Of a stretch of 64,000 nt of DNA, positions 1 to 9,726 are shown in pieces. Position numbers and translations under genes: made by a program. Below the pieces are notes generated by a model, which searched no databases, was not told the origin of the DNA, and saw nothing but the letters and a program-made list of their open reading frames with translations. Where the stretch lies: positions 1 to 64,000 of the forward strand of contig JAGFNK010000286.1 in NCBI GenBank assembly GCA_025769875.1, in the 5' to 3' direction. Each line of letters starts with the position of its first letter. Within the stretch, counting starts at the first letter, position 1. This DNA is from Russula earlei (lineage: Eukaryota; Basidiomycota; Agaricomycetes; Russulales; Russulaceae).

Positions 1-1
1 A

Positions 2-853
2 TCATGAGAGGAAGTAGGCACACTTTTTGATAGGGTTTTGAGCAATTTTGCTGTCGAAGTTCATCCTCATAAAGCGTCGAAACGTGGTGAGGAATGCATG
101 AGTGCGGGCGCGGTCGCTGTTGAAGGCTTTGGGTGGAATGCCTTCGAGTTTGCCATTATCTGAGGGGCGTGCGTCGCGGTCGTTCGTGGCATATGCGCCA
201 TAGTCGTCGGGGTCTGGGCTGGGAGGTCTTCTATCGCATCCTTTGAATCCTTGAAACAAGGACGGGCGTGGGTATGCCTGTGCCGTTCCGGACGACGCCA
301 GCTGTTGGGGTATTTGTGCGGGTGGTTCTTCTGGTTCGTCGGCGGCGACGAAAAGTTGCGTCGTGGTCTGGGGTTCTTGTTCCATGGGTTCGGCAGGTGC
401 GGGTCCGGGGGTTGGTGCGCGAGACGGGTTCTTTGAGTTCGGAATTGGTTCTCCTGATTTGATGAGCTGTTCCATGTCAAGGCCCTTGAGAGGGTCAGAG
501 ATCAGTCCTAGAGCCGGGCGCGCGACGCGGTAGGCCTCAAAGTAGTCTTCGCGGCGTCGGATTTCGAACCACACGCCGTAGAGTGTTCCAAGGCCTACTT
601 TGGCCCTTCTGTAGTAAGCATAGTACCCGGTCCAGGGTACACTGTCTATTCCTACTCTGAGGAAGTGAGCATTTTCTCTGAAGGCCTCAGGGACAAATGC
701 GTCGTCGAGGTCTGGGTTCAACTTGAAGGGACATTTGAGTTTCTTCAGCCCTTCTTCTGTGGGTTTTCCTTGTCCTTTGAACCTCCAGTCTCTGGCCATG
801 GAAGTCATTTTCTCAAAATTGTTGTATTCGGGGGTGGATGTGTGTATACGCAT
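2..853 (-). CDS. Gag-like protein of gypsy retrotransposon, C-terminally cut by window edge
   Basis: An open frame of 283 codons starts at 853, only about 35 nt inside the LTR end at 889, as expected for the first gene of an LTR element. The N-terminal half has a hydrophilic conserved-looking region, then a Pro/Glu-rich spacer, then a stretch around RARTHAFLTTFRRFMRMNF that resembles the start of the retrotransposon gag domain common in basidiomycete gypsy elements. The zinc knuckle and pol would lie beyond the window. The role, inferred from family knowledge, is forming the virus-like particle around the element's RNA. No frameshift is seen. Plus-strand frames over the same bases are shadows. 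Confidence 0.7.
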   Translation of the reverse strand: MRIHTSTPEYNNFEKMTSMARDWRFKGQGKPTEEGLKKLKCPFKLNPDLDDAFVPEAFRENAHFLRVGIDSVPWTGYYAYYRRAKVGLGTLYGVWFEIRRREDYFEAYRVARPALGLISDPLKGLDMEQLIKSGEPIPNSKNPSRAPTPGPAPAEPMEQEPQTTTQLFVAADEPEEPPAQIPQQLASSGTAQAYPRPSLFQGFKGCDRRPPSPDPDDYGAYATNDRDARPSDNGKLEGIPPKAFNSDRARTHAFLTTFRRFMRMNFDSKIAQNPIKKCAYFLS

Positions 854-888
854 TCGGGGTCAAGGGTTCGAAGGTAAGCTTGTTCTAA

Positions 889-1382
889 TGTCACCAACTG
901 GGGGCGGTGTTGCTGACAAATCAGTTCACGTGCGAGACGAGCGCAGCGAGTCGAGTGAGACACTAAGTCCTCACGAGTTTCGGGGATCTCGGAGACGATA
1001 TTGCCGAGGCAAATATGTTCCGTGGAGAGGGGAAACTGCGAATAAGTCTTCGCGTTAAGAAGACTTATGAGCAGGAGAAGTTTCAGACAAGATGCTTGAT
1101 GTCTTGCAAGCCTACAAGTCCTGAAGTTCGAAATCCAGTGATATTTCACAGGAGAACAAGCTTAGGGCTTGTCCTCATCAAACGACAGTCTTATATACAT
1201 GCTAAATACTATATCAAATAGTATTCGTGAGGTAGAGGCGAGGTGATCGAACTGGAACATGCGAGAAACGTCTGGTACACACGAGGCTGTGAGAGAGTCA
1301 TGAAACACACGGGAAATTCGAGGTCTGTCCAGGTAGGCTTGTCCGGTTGCCGGTCCGGTCCGATGTGCCGGTTCTTGTGACA
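889..1382 (-). repeat. 5' LTR of the gypsy-type element (494 bp)
   Basis: Read on the minus strand it begins TGTCAC and ends GTGACA, a perfect terminal inverted repeat of the kind that bounds LTRs. It holds a TATATAA promoter-like box near 1192-1198. The same LTR family occurs as a decayed plus-strand copy at 23010-23515, and aligning the two gives the same ends. Confidence 0.8.
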
Positions 1383-3247
1383 CCATCTCTCCCTGACCTC
1401 GAGTACCTTGAGACAGTTGTTCCCCCTGGACCTGCAATGGAAGAATCGATTAGTCCTATTCCCATCACATCTAACTCCCCTACGAGTACCTACATGGACC
1501 CTGACATCCCAGGAGAAGGGTGGGAACGCTACAACCCCAGTCAACACCCTGTCCACATCACTATCCCGAACGACTGGCATGAGCTCGTCCCGGCCAAGTA
1601 TATTTGATGGGGTGTGGGTGGAAACCAGGGCGCAGAAGAACTGTTCATCTGGGGCTGTCAAGGAAAGGACAAGTTGGTTTTCAGAGAACCCCTATATGCG
1701 CACCCTAACTACAACCTCTACCCAGAGATCCTTCCAGAGAGTGAAGAAGAATACCCTGACGTTCTTACAGCTGACATCCCAAATTTCCCTCTCCACATGT
1801 TCCACTCTCTCCTCACCTCTGTCACACACATGTTGGGAGATGCTGGAGTCGAAGCTGAAATATGGCACATTAACCAGCATTCTACGCGACTCTCTAACTT
1901 GGCTCGACAAAATCAACTACTTAACAAGCGACAAAAAGTTATTCAGCAATAAAGAGATCAATTGGCTCTTGATAGAGCTCAAGTGGAGGATATCTACCAG
2001 GGAGCGGGGAGATATCCCTCTCGATAGTGATAGAGCCTCTACTCGCCCTCCCGTCAAGTTTCACATTCTCGTCTCTGAGCAGCCAAATTCCTCCCTTGTG
2101 CATGAGAGATGTGGACTCTTATCACGAGAGTGAATGGCCCGCGAGGCGTTCTGGAAGGTACGGGACTACAGCAAGAAGAGTTCTTCTTACCTGAGGTACA
2201 AGTCCTCGTTGCCCGCCACATTGCAGAAAGAGTTAGAGGAGGGGCTGGAAGCGAAGATTCTCAGGACAACGAGGGAGGAGAAGCAGGACCATCTTCAGGA
2301 GCTAATGAGGAGGAAGATTGAGCGAGGAAAGTTTTCTCGCCCTCCAACCCCCCCCTTACAATGCAGGAATGGCTAAATGGTGGCAGCTCCTGTACAAGCA
2401 CAAGTGTTGATGGTGTGGTTGGAAGGGACATTGGGACCAACACTGCGAAACACCCCACTATGCCTGCATTTCTCATCGACAATGCATCATCCCCAACAAT
2501 CACAAATTCTTCCAGCCCATAGAATGGTGCAGTCATCTAAGGCCACTCTTGCCAGAAGAAAGGACCTTGAGGGGACATTTGCGAGGCACAGTAGGGGTCT
2601 TACAAGATGCAGTTGCTAACGCACGAGCAGCATCGACCGCAGTCAATGATCTCAAGATCATGCTTGCGTGCACATCTTGCACAGTAGAAGGTCTCAAAAG
2701 CACACTAACAAGTACCACTGTAGAAACTTCTGCTGCGGAGCAACTCATAACAACCATCTTAAACGATGGTACTATAAACCTGGACACCCCCCTTCCTTCC
2801 CTGACTCCAACTCCTATAACCTCACGCCACGCTACACCATCTGAAGCAAGATCTGGGTCAGAGCCTCCATTTACTGGACAAGGGAGGCGAGGAAGAGGTG
2901 GCAACAGACAACCCTCACAACGGAGTGCTCGACTCAGAGGAGAAACCAGTGCTCCCCCAACTGCGAGGCAAGGCGGTGGACTCCTGGTCCAAGAGGTTCC
3001 CAATGCAGTGCGCCTAGCTTCGACTTCACGACGCATGCCTAGGGCTAGTACCTCTAACCTAGGATCAGCCACGACTAGAGCAGAAATGAAACAATATGAA
3101 TATTACAAGGAGCTGAATTCTCTAGAATACAGTCCAAGGCATATCGACAGAGATGTCTCTACCCTCCTCACTGAACAAGATGCTCTGGATGTGACTGAAG
3201 GGTGGGAAGGCGAGTGGGTCGAAGGCTATCATGGAGTAAGTGACTAG
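1383..3247 (+). pseudogene. Broken gag-like gene with zinc knuckle
   Basis: Several overlapping plus-strand frames together look like one decayed gag-like gene. At 2405-2445 a CCHC zinc knuckle (C-x2-C-x4-H-x4-C, core CGWKGHW) is readable but carries an in-frame TGA right after its first cysteine. Upstream (about 1614-2320) is a Gln/Glu-rich, helical-looking region; downstream (2549-3247) is a 232-codon open stretch rich in Ser, Arg and Thr ending in an acidic tail. CCHC knuckles are typical of Gag nucleocapsid domains. I do not recognise the specific family. The coding state is broken by at least one stop and several frame changes. Confidence 0.55.
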
Positions 3248-3279
3248 GTCATGCCAGACCTAGCCTAGGGGGGGAATGG

Positions 3280-3837
3280 TGTTAGGATTCTCGTGCTTTC
3301 TCCGACTGTCACCTGTTTCACTGATTCATCTGTGATTACTCATATGTGTGCTTACTGATTGCTTACTGATTGCTTACTGATTGCTTACTGATTCTCACTT
3401 ACCGATCTTTGCTTACTGATCCTGATCAGTAAGAGCTTACTCATTTCATGACAGATACTAGGAAAGGATGACTCACGCATGAGTCATTTCTAACATTCTC
3501 AAATTGTGCTCTCTGTATTTGGATACTACTGGTTCTCAGCTATGTGCACCCCAAGTTTTGTACGAATCGGATCAGTAGTTGTTAAGATATCGTATAAATA
3601 GTCTGTGGTACCAAGAAGTTGAGCCTTACGCTCGACTTACTCTTTTCAACAAGAAACTATCATCTTGTCTACGCTCTAAACAATCTGTTCAAGAACTCTA
3701 AGTGAAAGAGGTCCCTCTCTTCTCTTAAACATTTAATCTTCCTGAGATAATATCAAAGGGATCAAAGTCTAGTGCTTGAACTATATCAAGCAACTCTTTC
3801 ACTAAGAGTCGGTATAAAGACCAGTCAGGTCTTAACA
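3280..3837 (+). repeat. 3' LTR (558 bp), TGTTAG...TTAACA
   Basis: It begins TGTTAG and ends TTAACA, directly after a G-run that fits a polypurine tract (about 3268-3276). It contains a TATAAATA-like box near 3593-3600. The copy at 20386-20878 shares both ends and most of the interior, which fixes the boundaries. Confidence 0.75.
3350..3393 (+). repeat. Tandem repeat, four copies of GCTTACTGATT
   Basis: Four head-to-tail copies of an 11-mer inside the LTR, followed by degenerate GCTTACTGAT copies up to about 3430. The sister LTR at 20386-20878 has only scattered related units, so the array has expanded in this copy. Confidence 0.85.
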
Positions 3838-4777
3838 GATAGATAGCGTAGTATGCATAACCCTATTGCCATAAGCGCATATACTAAAGTTCTGTCTAAC
3901 ATGTAACATCTATGAGTGGATCTTGAACCTTGTATGAAGGTCTTCACCTTCTTTGATCCGTTCAGGTTCTGGTTCAACAATCCCCATCATAAACACCACA
4001 TGAACATCACCCAACCTACCCTCCTCATCTAACCACTACTACCAGACCATGCCACTACCACCATGTGGCAACCCATGCTAACAAATCAGACACCACCAAC
4101 CCTCCTTTCATCACCCCACCCAAACAAAACCCTTTGTCCCTGCCACATATATGGTGGATTTTGCTCCACCAAAGGCAAAGACACACAAAGCACCTTTGCA
4201 GTGCTACACACTATGCCTCGGGACCCAAAAGGGCCCAGAATGGAAATTTTGGAACCCTCCCCCTTCATGGGGGAAAGTTGCTCCAAACAACTCTTTTACC
4301 TCAATCCCACATCTGTCTCATCTGTTTCCAATTGTGTGTGCTTAAAGTTAAAAAGCCAAAAAGAAGTTTTACTTAAATGTCTCAGATATGGGCCCAAGCA
4401 AAAATGTCTTGAGGACACTGTGGAGCTCACTGAGAGTGCAAGCTTTTTGCCACAGCTAAAGGCCACAAAGGCAATATTGGCTTACTTGACTCAAGAAATT
4501 TTTATACTACATAGCAAAATTTTACGACTAGTACTTACAAGTATTGTAGGCATGAAGGTGTACTTAAAAGGCTCAAAAAGTGAGCCAACAAAAATGATAA
4601 GAGACAATTCTGTATTCCCAAATCCCCCTTGTGTGCCACTAGTCCTGCTCCCAGCTCCTGTGTACTAATCGTCATGCCCTCAGACCTTCACCTCAGCCTC
4701 ATAACCTTCACCAATATAACCCACCTACCCACCACTAAACTGTTATGAACTGCTCCTTACTCCCTGTCTAGACTCAC
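3838..4777. other. Transposon-derived spacer, no recognisable gene
   Basis: AT- and CpG-poor sequence between two LTRs. It is probably the internal region of the minus-strand element whose 5' LTR is 4778-5657. A 201-codon open frame at 4063-4668 has overlapping open frames in other phases and no recognisable motif, so I do not call it a gene. Confidence 0.5.
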
Positions 4778-5657
4778 TGTTGAACTATCCAGTTCAAGAG
4801 CGAGGGATAAGTTCAAAGACGAGTCAATAGACGTCCAAGACCGCGTGGGCAAGGAGTAGAGTCCAGAGTAGTAACAAATACCAGAGAGGTATTGTTACTG
4901 TGAGAGTAGAGCAATCACGCAGGGAAGAGGCCAGGATAGTCACAAGGGGATGGTCCTTAAAGGAGTATCCCAGAGATGGAGAGTGCCGTAAACAAATGGA
5001 CAGTCTGAGGACTGTCCGCTACTTTATTGAGCGCTTATATACTACAAGAGAACTGCTAAATAGGGAACAAGTCATAACCTTGTTATCAAGCACAATAGAG
5101 TGATGAGTAAGAAGTCGGAGGACGCTTACTGAGCATGCTCAGTCATGCTCAGTAAGCTGCTGAGTAAGAAGCTCCTCTTGATGAGTAAGAGCTTTCATAG
5201 TCCACGTGTTTACTGCTTTAGTGCACATGCAAGCACCTGATTCATTTCCTGTTAGTTAGTTTAGGGCCGGTCATTTGAGGACTTGTAGTTTGGTTATGGA
5301 ATAGTGTTATCTTATAAGGCCCTTATATAGTACTATTAGGGTCCTTAGAGTCGACCCTAATACTTCTATTAAGGTCCTTAGTGTTGCCTTATAGTTCGTT
5401 CTATAGTTATTAGAGTGGGTCTAATAACGCGTTGTAGGGCCTTTGATACTAGGTTAGTACCTATTGTAGAGTTCCTAGGGTCGTTCCAAAGGGTCCTTAG
5501 GAAGGCCCTAATACTGTCCTTAGTTGTTAGAAGGGTTGCCTTTAAGTGGGGCTTGCTGTATGTCGATTGTGCCGAGAATTGCTTGCGCAACAATGCGCGC
5601 GCGATATTGTGGACACCTCTACTCACCCCTTTTGCTCGTGTGAACAGGGTGGCATCA
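4778..5657 (-). repeat. Long LTR (about 880 bp) of a minus-strand retroelement, copy 1
   Basis: An almost full-length match to 21469-22351. On the minus strand both start TGATGCC and end CAACA or CAAACA, and both are followed by the same GTGAGTC, which could be the start of a primer-binding site. Inside are a TATATAAG promoter-like box and a CAATAAAGT element. The upstream part carries dispersed AGGGTCCTTAG-type units. Because the conserved heptanucleotide lies on the same side in both copies, both look like 5' LTRs rather than the two ends of one element. Confidence 0.6.
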
Positions 5658-7271
5658 TAGAGGCTGGGTTTCCTTCTATAAAAAAGGGTCCTTCAAGGGC
5701 CCTCTCCGGGGAATGGTTCATGACACTCCCCTTAGTGCCTCACCACCATGATGTTATACAATGACTACCTTTACCCTTGATGGAACAACCAAGTTGTCAT
5801 CCTCACTCCAAGGCCTTGTCCACAGGCTTTCTAATACCCAATTACCAACTCCCTCTCAGAGGGACATGCACCACAAAGTGGACACAATCAAGAACATGTC
5901 AGACAACAACATCAGATGGCTTCAGGCCGCTTCATCCCAGCCAGGCCAACATGCCCATTGCTGCACAGCAGCACTACTACCCAAGTCCCAGTCACAGGGA
6001 ACACATGAGTCATGAGCACCCCAGTTACAGGGCATGCCCAGGTCACAGGACCAAACATGTCCATGGTCACAAGACTCCATCATTTGGTCAACAGAGGTGT
6101 CTGTTTACTGGTAAATGGACTTAATTTCAAACTCTGCTCTACATGTGAGTAGGAGTTCATTTGCTGAATGCACCTGTAGGAGGACAGTAGACCTGCCCTC
6201 AAGTATTAGTCAGATGGTCTGTGCACTATCGCCTGTTATGTATATAAACCTGCCAATTGTCAATGACAGTCCTTAGACTGTCCATTTGTGATTCTCCCCT
6301 GTACTCCATTGCAACTGCAGCTGTACCATTGTTCCCTCCATTCTCCTTCAAGACAGCAGAGTTTAAAGACTTCCCTCACTTCCCTGTGTACTCCTTAGTG
6401 ACTGCACATTACAGTTCCTCTGCCTATCCCCTTGTACTCCACCATGACTGCAAGGTTAAGTAAACCCTGGCCTCACCCTCACTCCTCCAGGTCCCTGTCC
6501 CTGTCCCCATTTGGCTCATCCTTTGGACTGAGCTTTTGCTTGTTGGGTTCATCATCCTCAATGTCTGGCACATCTACCTTGGTTACACCAACTGCCCCTG
6601 CAGGCTGTAGTATTGGCCCAGCAGTGAGTACTTGACATAAACTATATCAACCATACCCACACACTACAATGTCCCCCTCCTTGGCTAAAGAACAAACCAC
6701 TAAAACCATGATGGCTGCAAGAGTAGCCCTCAACACTGGCCCAGCAGCCTCCTCCACTGATGCCAGAAAGAACAGATGTAAAAACCAGAGCATACACACT
6801 GAACCAATGTACCCTCACCACCTTAACTAACACCCCAACTAGACACACTAACCAGCTTGCCTGATTAACTTCCCCTGCCACCTGGCATTACCCCTCTGAG
6901 GGTCACAACCATCTCCATACCAGTTGTCAATACACGTACTGCTGATCACTTAGGACTCAGGAGCAGGTGGGCAAGGGTTGGAACAGATGGTAGGCATTGA
7001 GTAATGTGTTGAGCAAGAGGATGAGCCAAATGATGAGGAGGTACCAGATGGGGACTGGTACATGTTGCAAGAGGCAAAGGTGAATGCTAGAGGCCAGAGT
7101 GGTGAAGGGGCTTTAAACAAGGTGGTTGTGAAAGAGTACCTTGGAAGTGGGGGGAGTCTTTAGACAGAGCAGCTGCAGGGAGTACCCTGGAAGAGAGAGT
7201 ATCACAAATGGACAGTCTGACAACTGCCATGCTACATTGGGGCTTATATACTTGTTACAAAGCTGAGTACA
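5658..7271. other. Decayed LTR-retroelement debris
   Basis: CpG-poor sequence with no intact gene. Two fragments in opposite orientation, about 6240-6330 (plus) and 7140-7260 (minus), share a TATATAA box and an AGACTGTCCATTTGTGAT core that is also present in the 880-bp LTR family. They are LTR fragments of one superfamily. The rest is too decayed to name. Confidence 0.5.
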
Positions 7272-7593
7272 TGTTGGAGTTACAGCCACAGTGTGACGAC
7301 AACACCAGCTCGGAAGTCTGAGCTCCAAGTTCCAAGGTTCACACATACACACGTTTAGATAACGTGGCTTTCCTTTCATGCCACTTTACCTTTGACTGAT
7401 TCAAGTATATAATGTACTATACTTTCACCCTCGCACCTCAGTCTTGATTCTCACAGACTGAGGTCAGTTACATTTTCTATCTCGTTAACTTTCGATACTA
7501 ATACTATACTACCTAGCGCGATACTATCGCTACAGGTTAGAACACTTAATATAGTCTTGATTCTCACAGACTGAGCATGATACTATTGCTACA
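7272..7593 (+). repeat. 5' LTR of old copia element (322 bp)
   Basis: Begins TGTTGGAG and ends GCTACA. It is the same length as the 3' copy at 19970, from which it differs at roughly a dozen sites by eye, mostly C/T or G/A changes at CpG. It is followed by the same tRNA-Met-like primer site as the young element (7594 onward). Confidence 0.9.
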
Positions 7594-7659
7594 GATTATG
7601 AGACCTGAGTGGCTCTAAATAACATCCACATCTATACACATCCAGAAACCTTCACACCA

Positions 7660-9397
7660 TAAACAATGGGTACTCACTCATCTCCATCACAAGGTGGAAA
7701 AATCTTCCCCCTCAGAAGCAGCGGCCATCAGCCCCAAAGCCACCGTGTGCCACTATGAGGTCCCTTTCCTCGATAACAATGGGACCAAGTTTCAGTTCTG
7801 GAAGTACCCGCGTCCAGATGGTCCTCGAACTCTGCGAGCTCTGGACAGTAGTCAACAGCACCTACACCAAACCTGACCAAACCTCTGATCCTGCAGCCTT
7901 TGCAGACTGGTCTTATAGAGACCAGGAGGCATGCGCGCAGATCTCCCTTACGCTGAAGAATGAACCCCTTAACTCCATTCTCGGTACTAAGACAGCTAAG
8001 GACTGTTGGAACAAACTGTCAGCCCGGTATGAAGGGAAAGGCAAACAACGAATTGCTCACCTCATGGAAGAGCTATTCCAGAGCACACTTTCCGAGGATG
8101 AACCACTTGAAGCTCAGATCAACAAGCTCCTACACACTGCTTGCACCCTCGACACCCTGGGCTTCCTGCTTGAGGACAAAGTCCTTGTGTTCATCCTCAT
8201 CCTAACACTCCCTGAATCCATGTCGACCCTTAAGACAATCCTGTACACCAGTAAAGCCACAGAGATGTCCACCAACCTTGTCACATCCCAGATCCTCCTC
8301 GATGAGCAGCGCCATGTGTGCGCGTCCAGAGTTGGGGCCACTGCTTTCTTCGCCAAAGCAGCTGCAAAATCAAAGGACAAGAATAAGCAAGGGGAAAGGG
8401 GGAAGAAACACTGCACTCACTGTAATATCCACGGCCATGATGTGCAGGAGTGTTGGAAACTAAAGAGGGAGCAGGAGGCGAAGGGAACCGGAACCACTCC
8501 GACACCTGCAAAGCAACCTGCATCTGCAAACATCGCAGCCACCGACCCCAGCGAGACTGTGGTGCAGCTTTTCAGCACAGTCACCATTGATCCATCACCA
8601 TGTGACACCATTACATTTGCTTTCTGAGCGCACCACAATCCATCCAGTCAGCAATGCTGGATAGTCAATTCTGGTGCATCATGCACCATGAGCTGCAATT
8701 GCAGCTGGTTCTCCACTTTCTCTGTCCTCATGCCCCAAATTTGAATCACTTTGGGTGATAATAGCATCATCCATGCCACCGGCGTTGGGTGCATTCCTGT
8801 CCGCATGAACACTGATGGACAATGGCGCAAGGCCATCCTCCAGGAGGTCCTTTTCGTCCCTGACCTGAATGGTAACTTGCTATTGGTCGCCCACCTCACT
8901 CGGTGCAGCGCCAACATTTGCTTCACTGGGCATGACTGTCAAATATACAACCAGCTGGGACAACTTACCTGTGATGGCCACCTCCAAGGCAACCTCTACA
9001 TGATGGACATGAGAACAGCCACCCCGGAAACCATCCGCATTGCCCAAATCAACACCTTCCCAGCTGAAGGCGGCGACACATGACCCACATGCGAGACCGC
9101 CCTCACGGTATGCAGCACGGTCTCGAAAACAAATGTTGAAACCTGGCATCGTCGCCTAGGCCACCTGAATGCCAATACCGTAATATGCATGGTCAGAAAG
9201 GGGATGGTGAAGGGTATGGAGATCTCAGGTGGCACAGCACTCACCACACCTTGTGAGCCCTGCCTCAAAGGCAAACAGACCCACCTCGACATCTAAAAGA
9301 CCACTGAAACGCGCTCTGACATTGTACTTGGCCGCGTTTTTTCCAATGTCTGCAGCAAAATGCCTATGCACTCACACCAGGGCTTCGAATATTTTGT
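7660..9397 (+). pseudogene. Old copia polyprotein remnant: gag, protease, start of integrase
   Basis: Aligns with residues 1 to about 560 of the intact polyprotein at 9727-13911. Gag is readable in the frame 7755-8627, including a CCHC knuckle (HCTHCNIHGHDVQEC, near 8410-8456). A frame change near 7800 and stops around 8627 and 9080 break it. The protease signature reads VNSGAS instead of VDSGAS, so the catalytic Asp is lost, a change consistent with deamination of a GAC codon. The remnant stops in integrase at 9397, where the young element inserted. Confidence 0.85.
9393..9397. repeat. Target-site duplication TTTGT (left) of young copia element
   Basis: TTTGT directly before the LTR start at 9398 is repeated at 14167-14171 directly after the 3' LTR. 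Removing the insert and one copy rejoins the integrase frame of the old element as GFEYFVTF. Confidence 0.92.
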
Positions 9398-9645
9398 TGT
9401 TGGAGTTGTGGCCAGCCACAGCGTGACGAGTCAGTCATGTGCTCACGTGGCGCGTGACAAACAAGCGCAAATGTATATAGTTCGTTTTACGGAATTTTCT
9501 CGTCCCTCAGTCTTCTACAATAAGACTGAGGTCAGTCACACACTCATTTACTTCGCACACGTAACTGATTACTCCTTTAGTATTCGCTACAGGTTAGAAC
9601 ACTCCTTAATATAGTCTTCTACAATAAGACTGAGTATTCGCTACA
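9398..9645 (+). repeat. 5' LTR of young copia element (248 bp)
   Basis: TGTTGG...GCTACA ends. It contains TATATAG near 9474 and two copies of a short palindromic CAGTCTTCTACAATAAGACTG-like hairpin unit. No difference from the 3' LTR was found by eye. Confidence 0.95.
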
Positions 9646-9662
9646 GATTATGAGACCTGAGC
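9646..9662 (+). promoter_or_regulatory. Primer-binding site, internal tRNA-Met type
   Basis: The 17 bases after the LTR, GATTATGAGACCTGAGC, are complementary to a tRNA anticodon arm with loop CUCAUAA, i.e. anticodon CAU (Met), not to a tRNA 3' end. This matches half-tRNA priming known in copia-type elements. The same site follows the old element's LTR at 7594. Confidence 0.65.
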
Positions 9663-9726
9663 GTCTCTAGACAAAACAAGTCGACATCTAAACACACCCA
9701 GAACTAAGAACAAAACATCATAGCAA

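Larger units (their letters stand above)
1..1382 (-). mobile_element. Ty3/gypsy-type LTR retrotransposon, 5' part, cut by window edge
   Basis: A minus-strand LTR element enters from the left edge. It consists of a 5' LTR at 889-1382 and the first 283 codons of gag running off the window. Its outer end at 1382 abuts sequence of another retroelement (1383-3837), so this copy appears to have inserted into that element. CpG dinucleotides are frequent, which suggests a young copy. The matching 3' LTR and target duplication lie outside the window, so the insertion boundary is inferred from the LTR end alone. Confidence 0.8.
1383..3837 (+). mobile_element. Gag-only (non-autonomous) LTR retroelement, 5' end displaced
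   Basis: Plus-strand retroelement remnant: a broken gag-like reading region (1383-3247), a G-rich polypurine tract just before the LTR, and a 3' LTR at 3280-3837. No protease, reverse transcriptase or integrase motif is visible between the gag-like region and the LTR, so the copy cannot encode its own mobility. The 5' LTR is not in view because the gypsy element at 1-1382 interrupts it. A second LTR of the same family lies at 20386-20878. Confidence 0.65.

Noticed and set aside
67..480. Minus-strand 137-aa frame
   Set aside because: It overlaps the gag frame at 2-853 on the same strand in another phase and is a compositional shadow.
4063..4668. Open 201-codon plus frame
   Set aside because: It lies in CpG-depleted repeat DNA where stops are fewer by chance, overlaps open frames in other phases, and has no recognisable motif.
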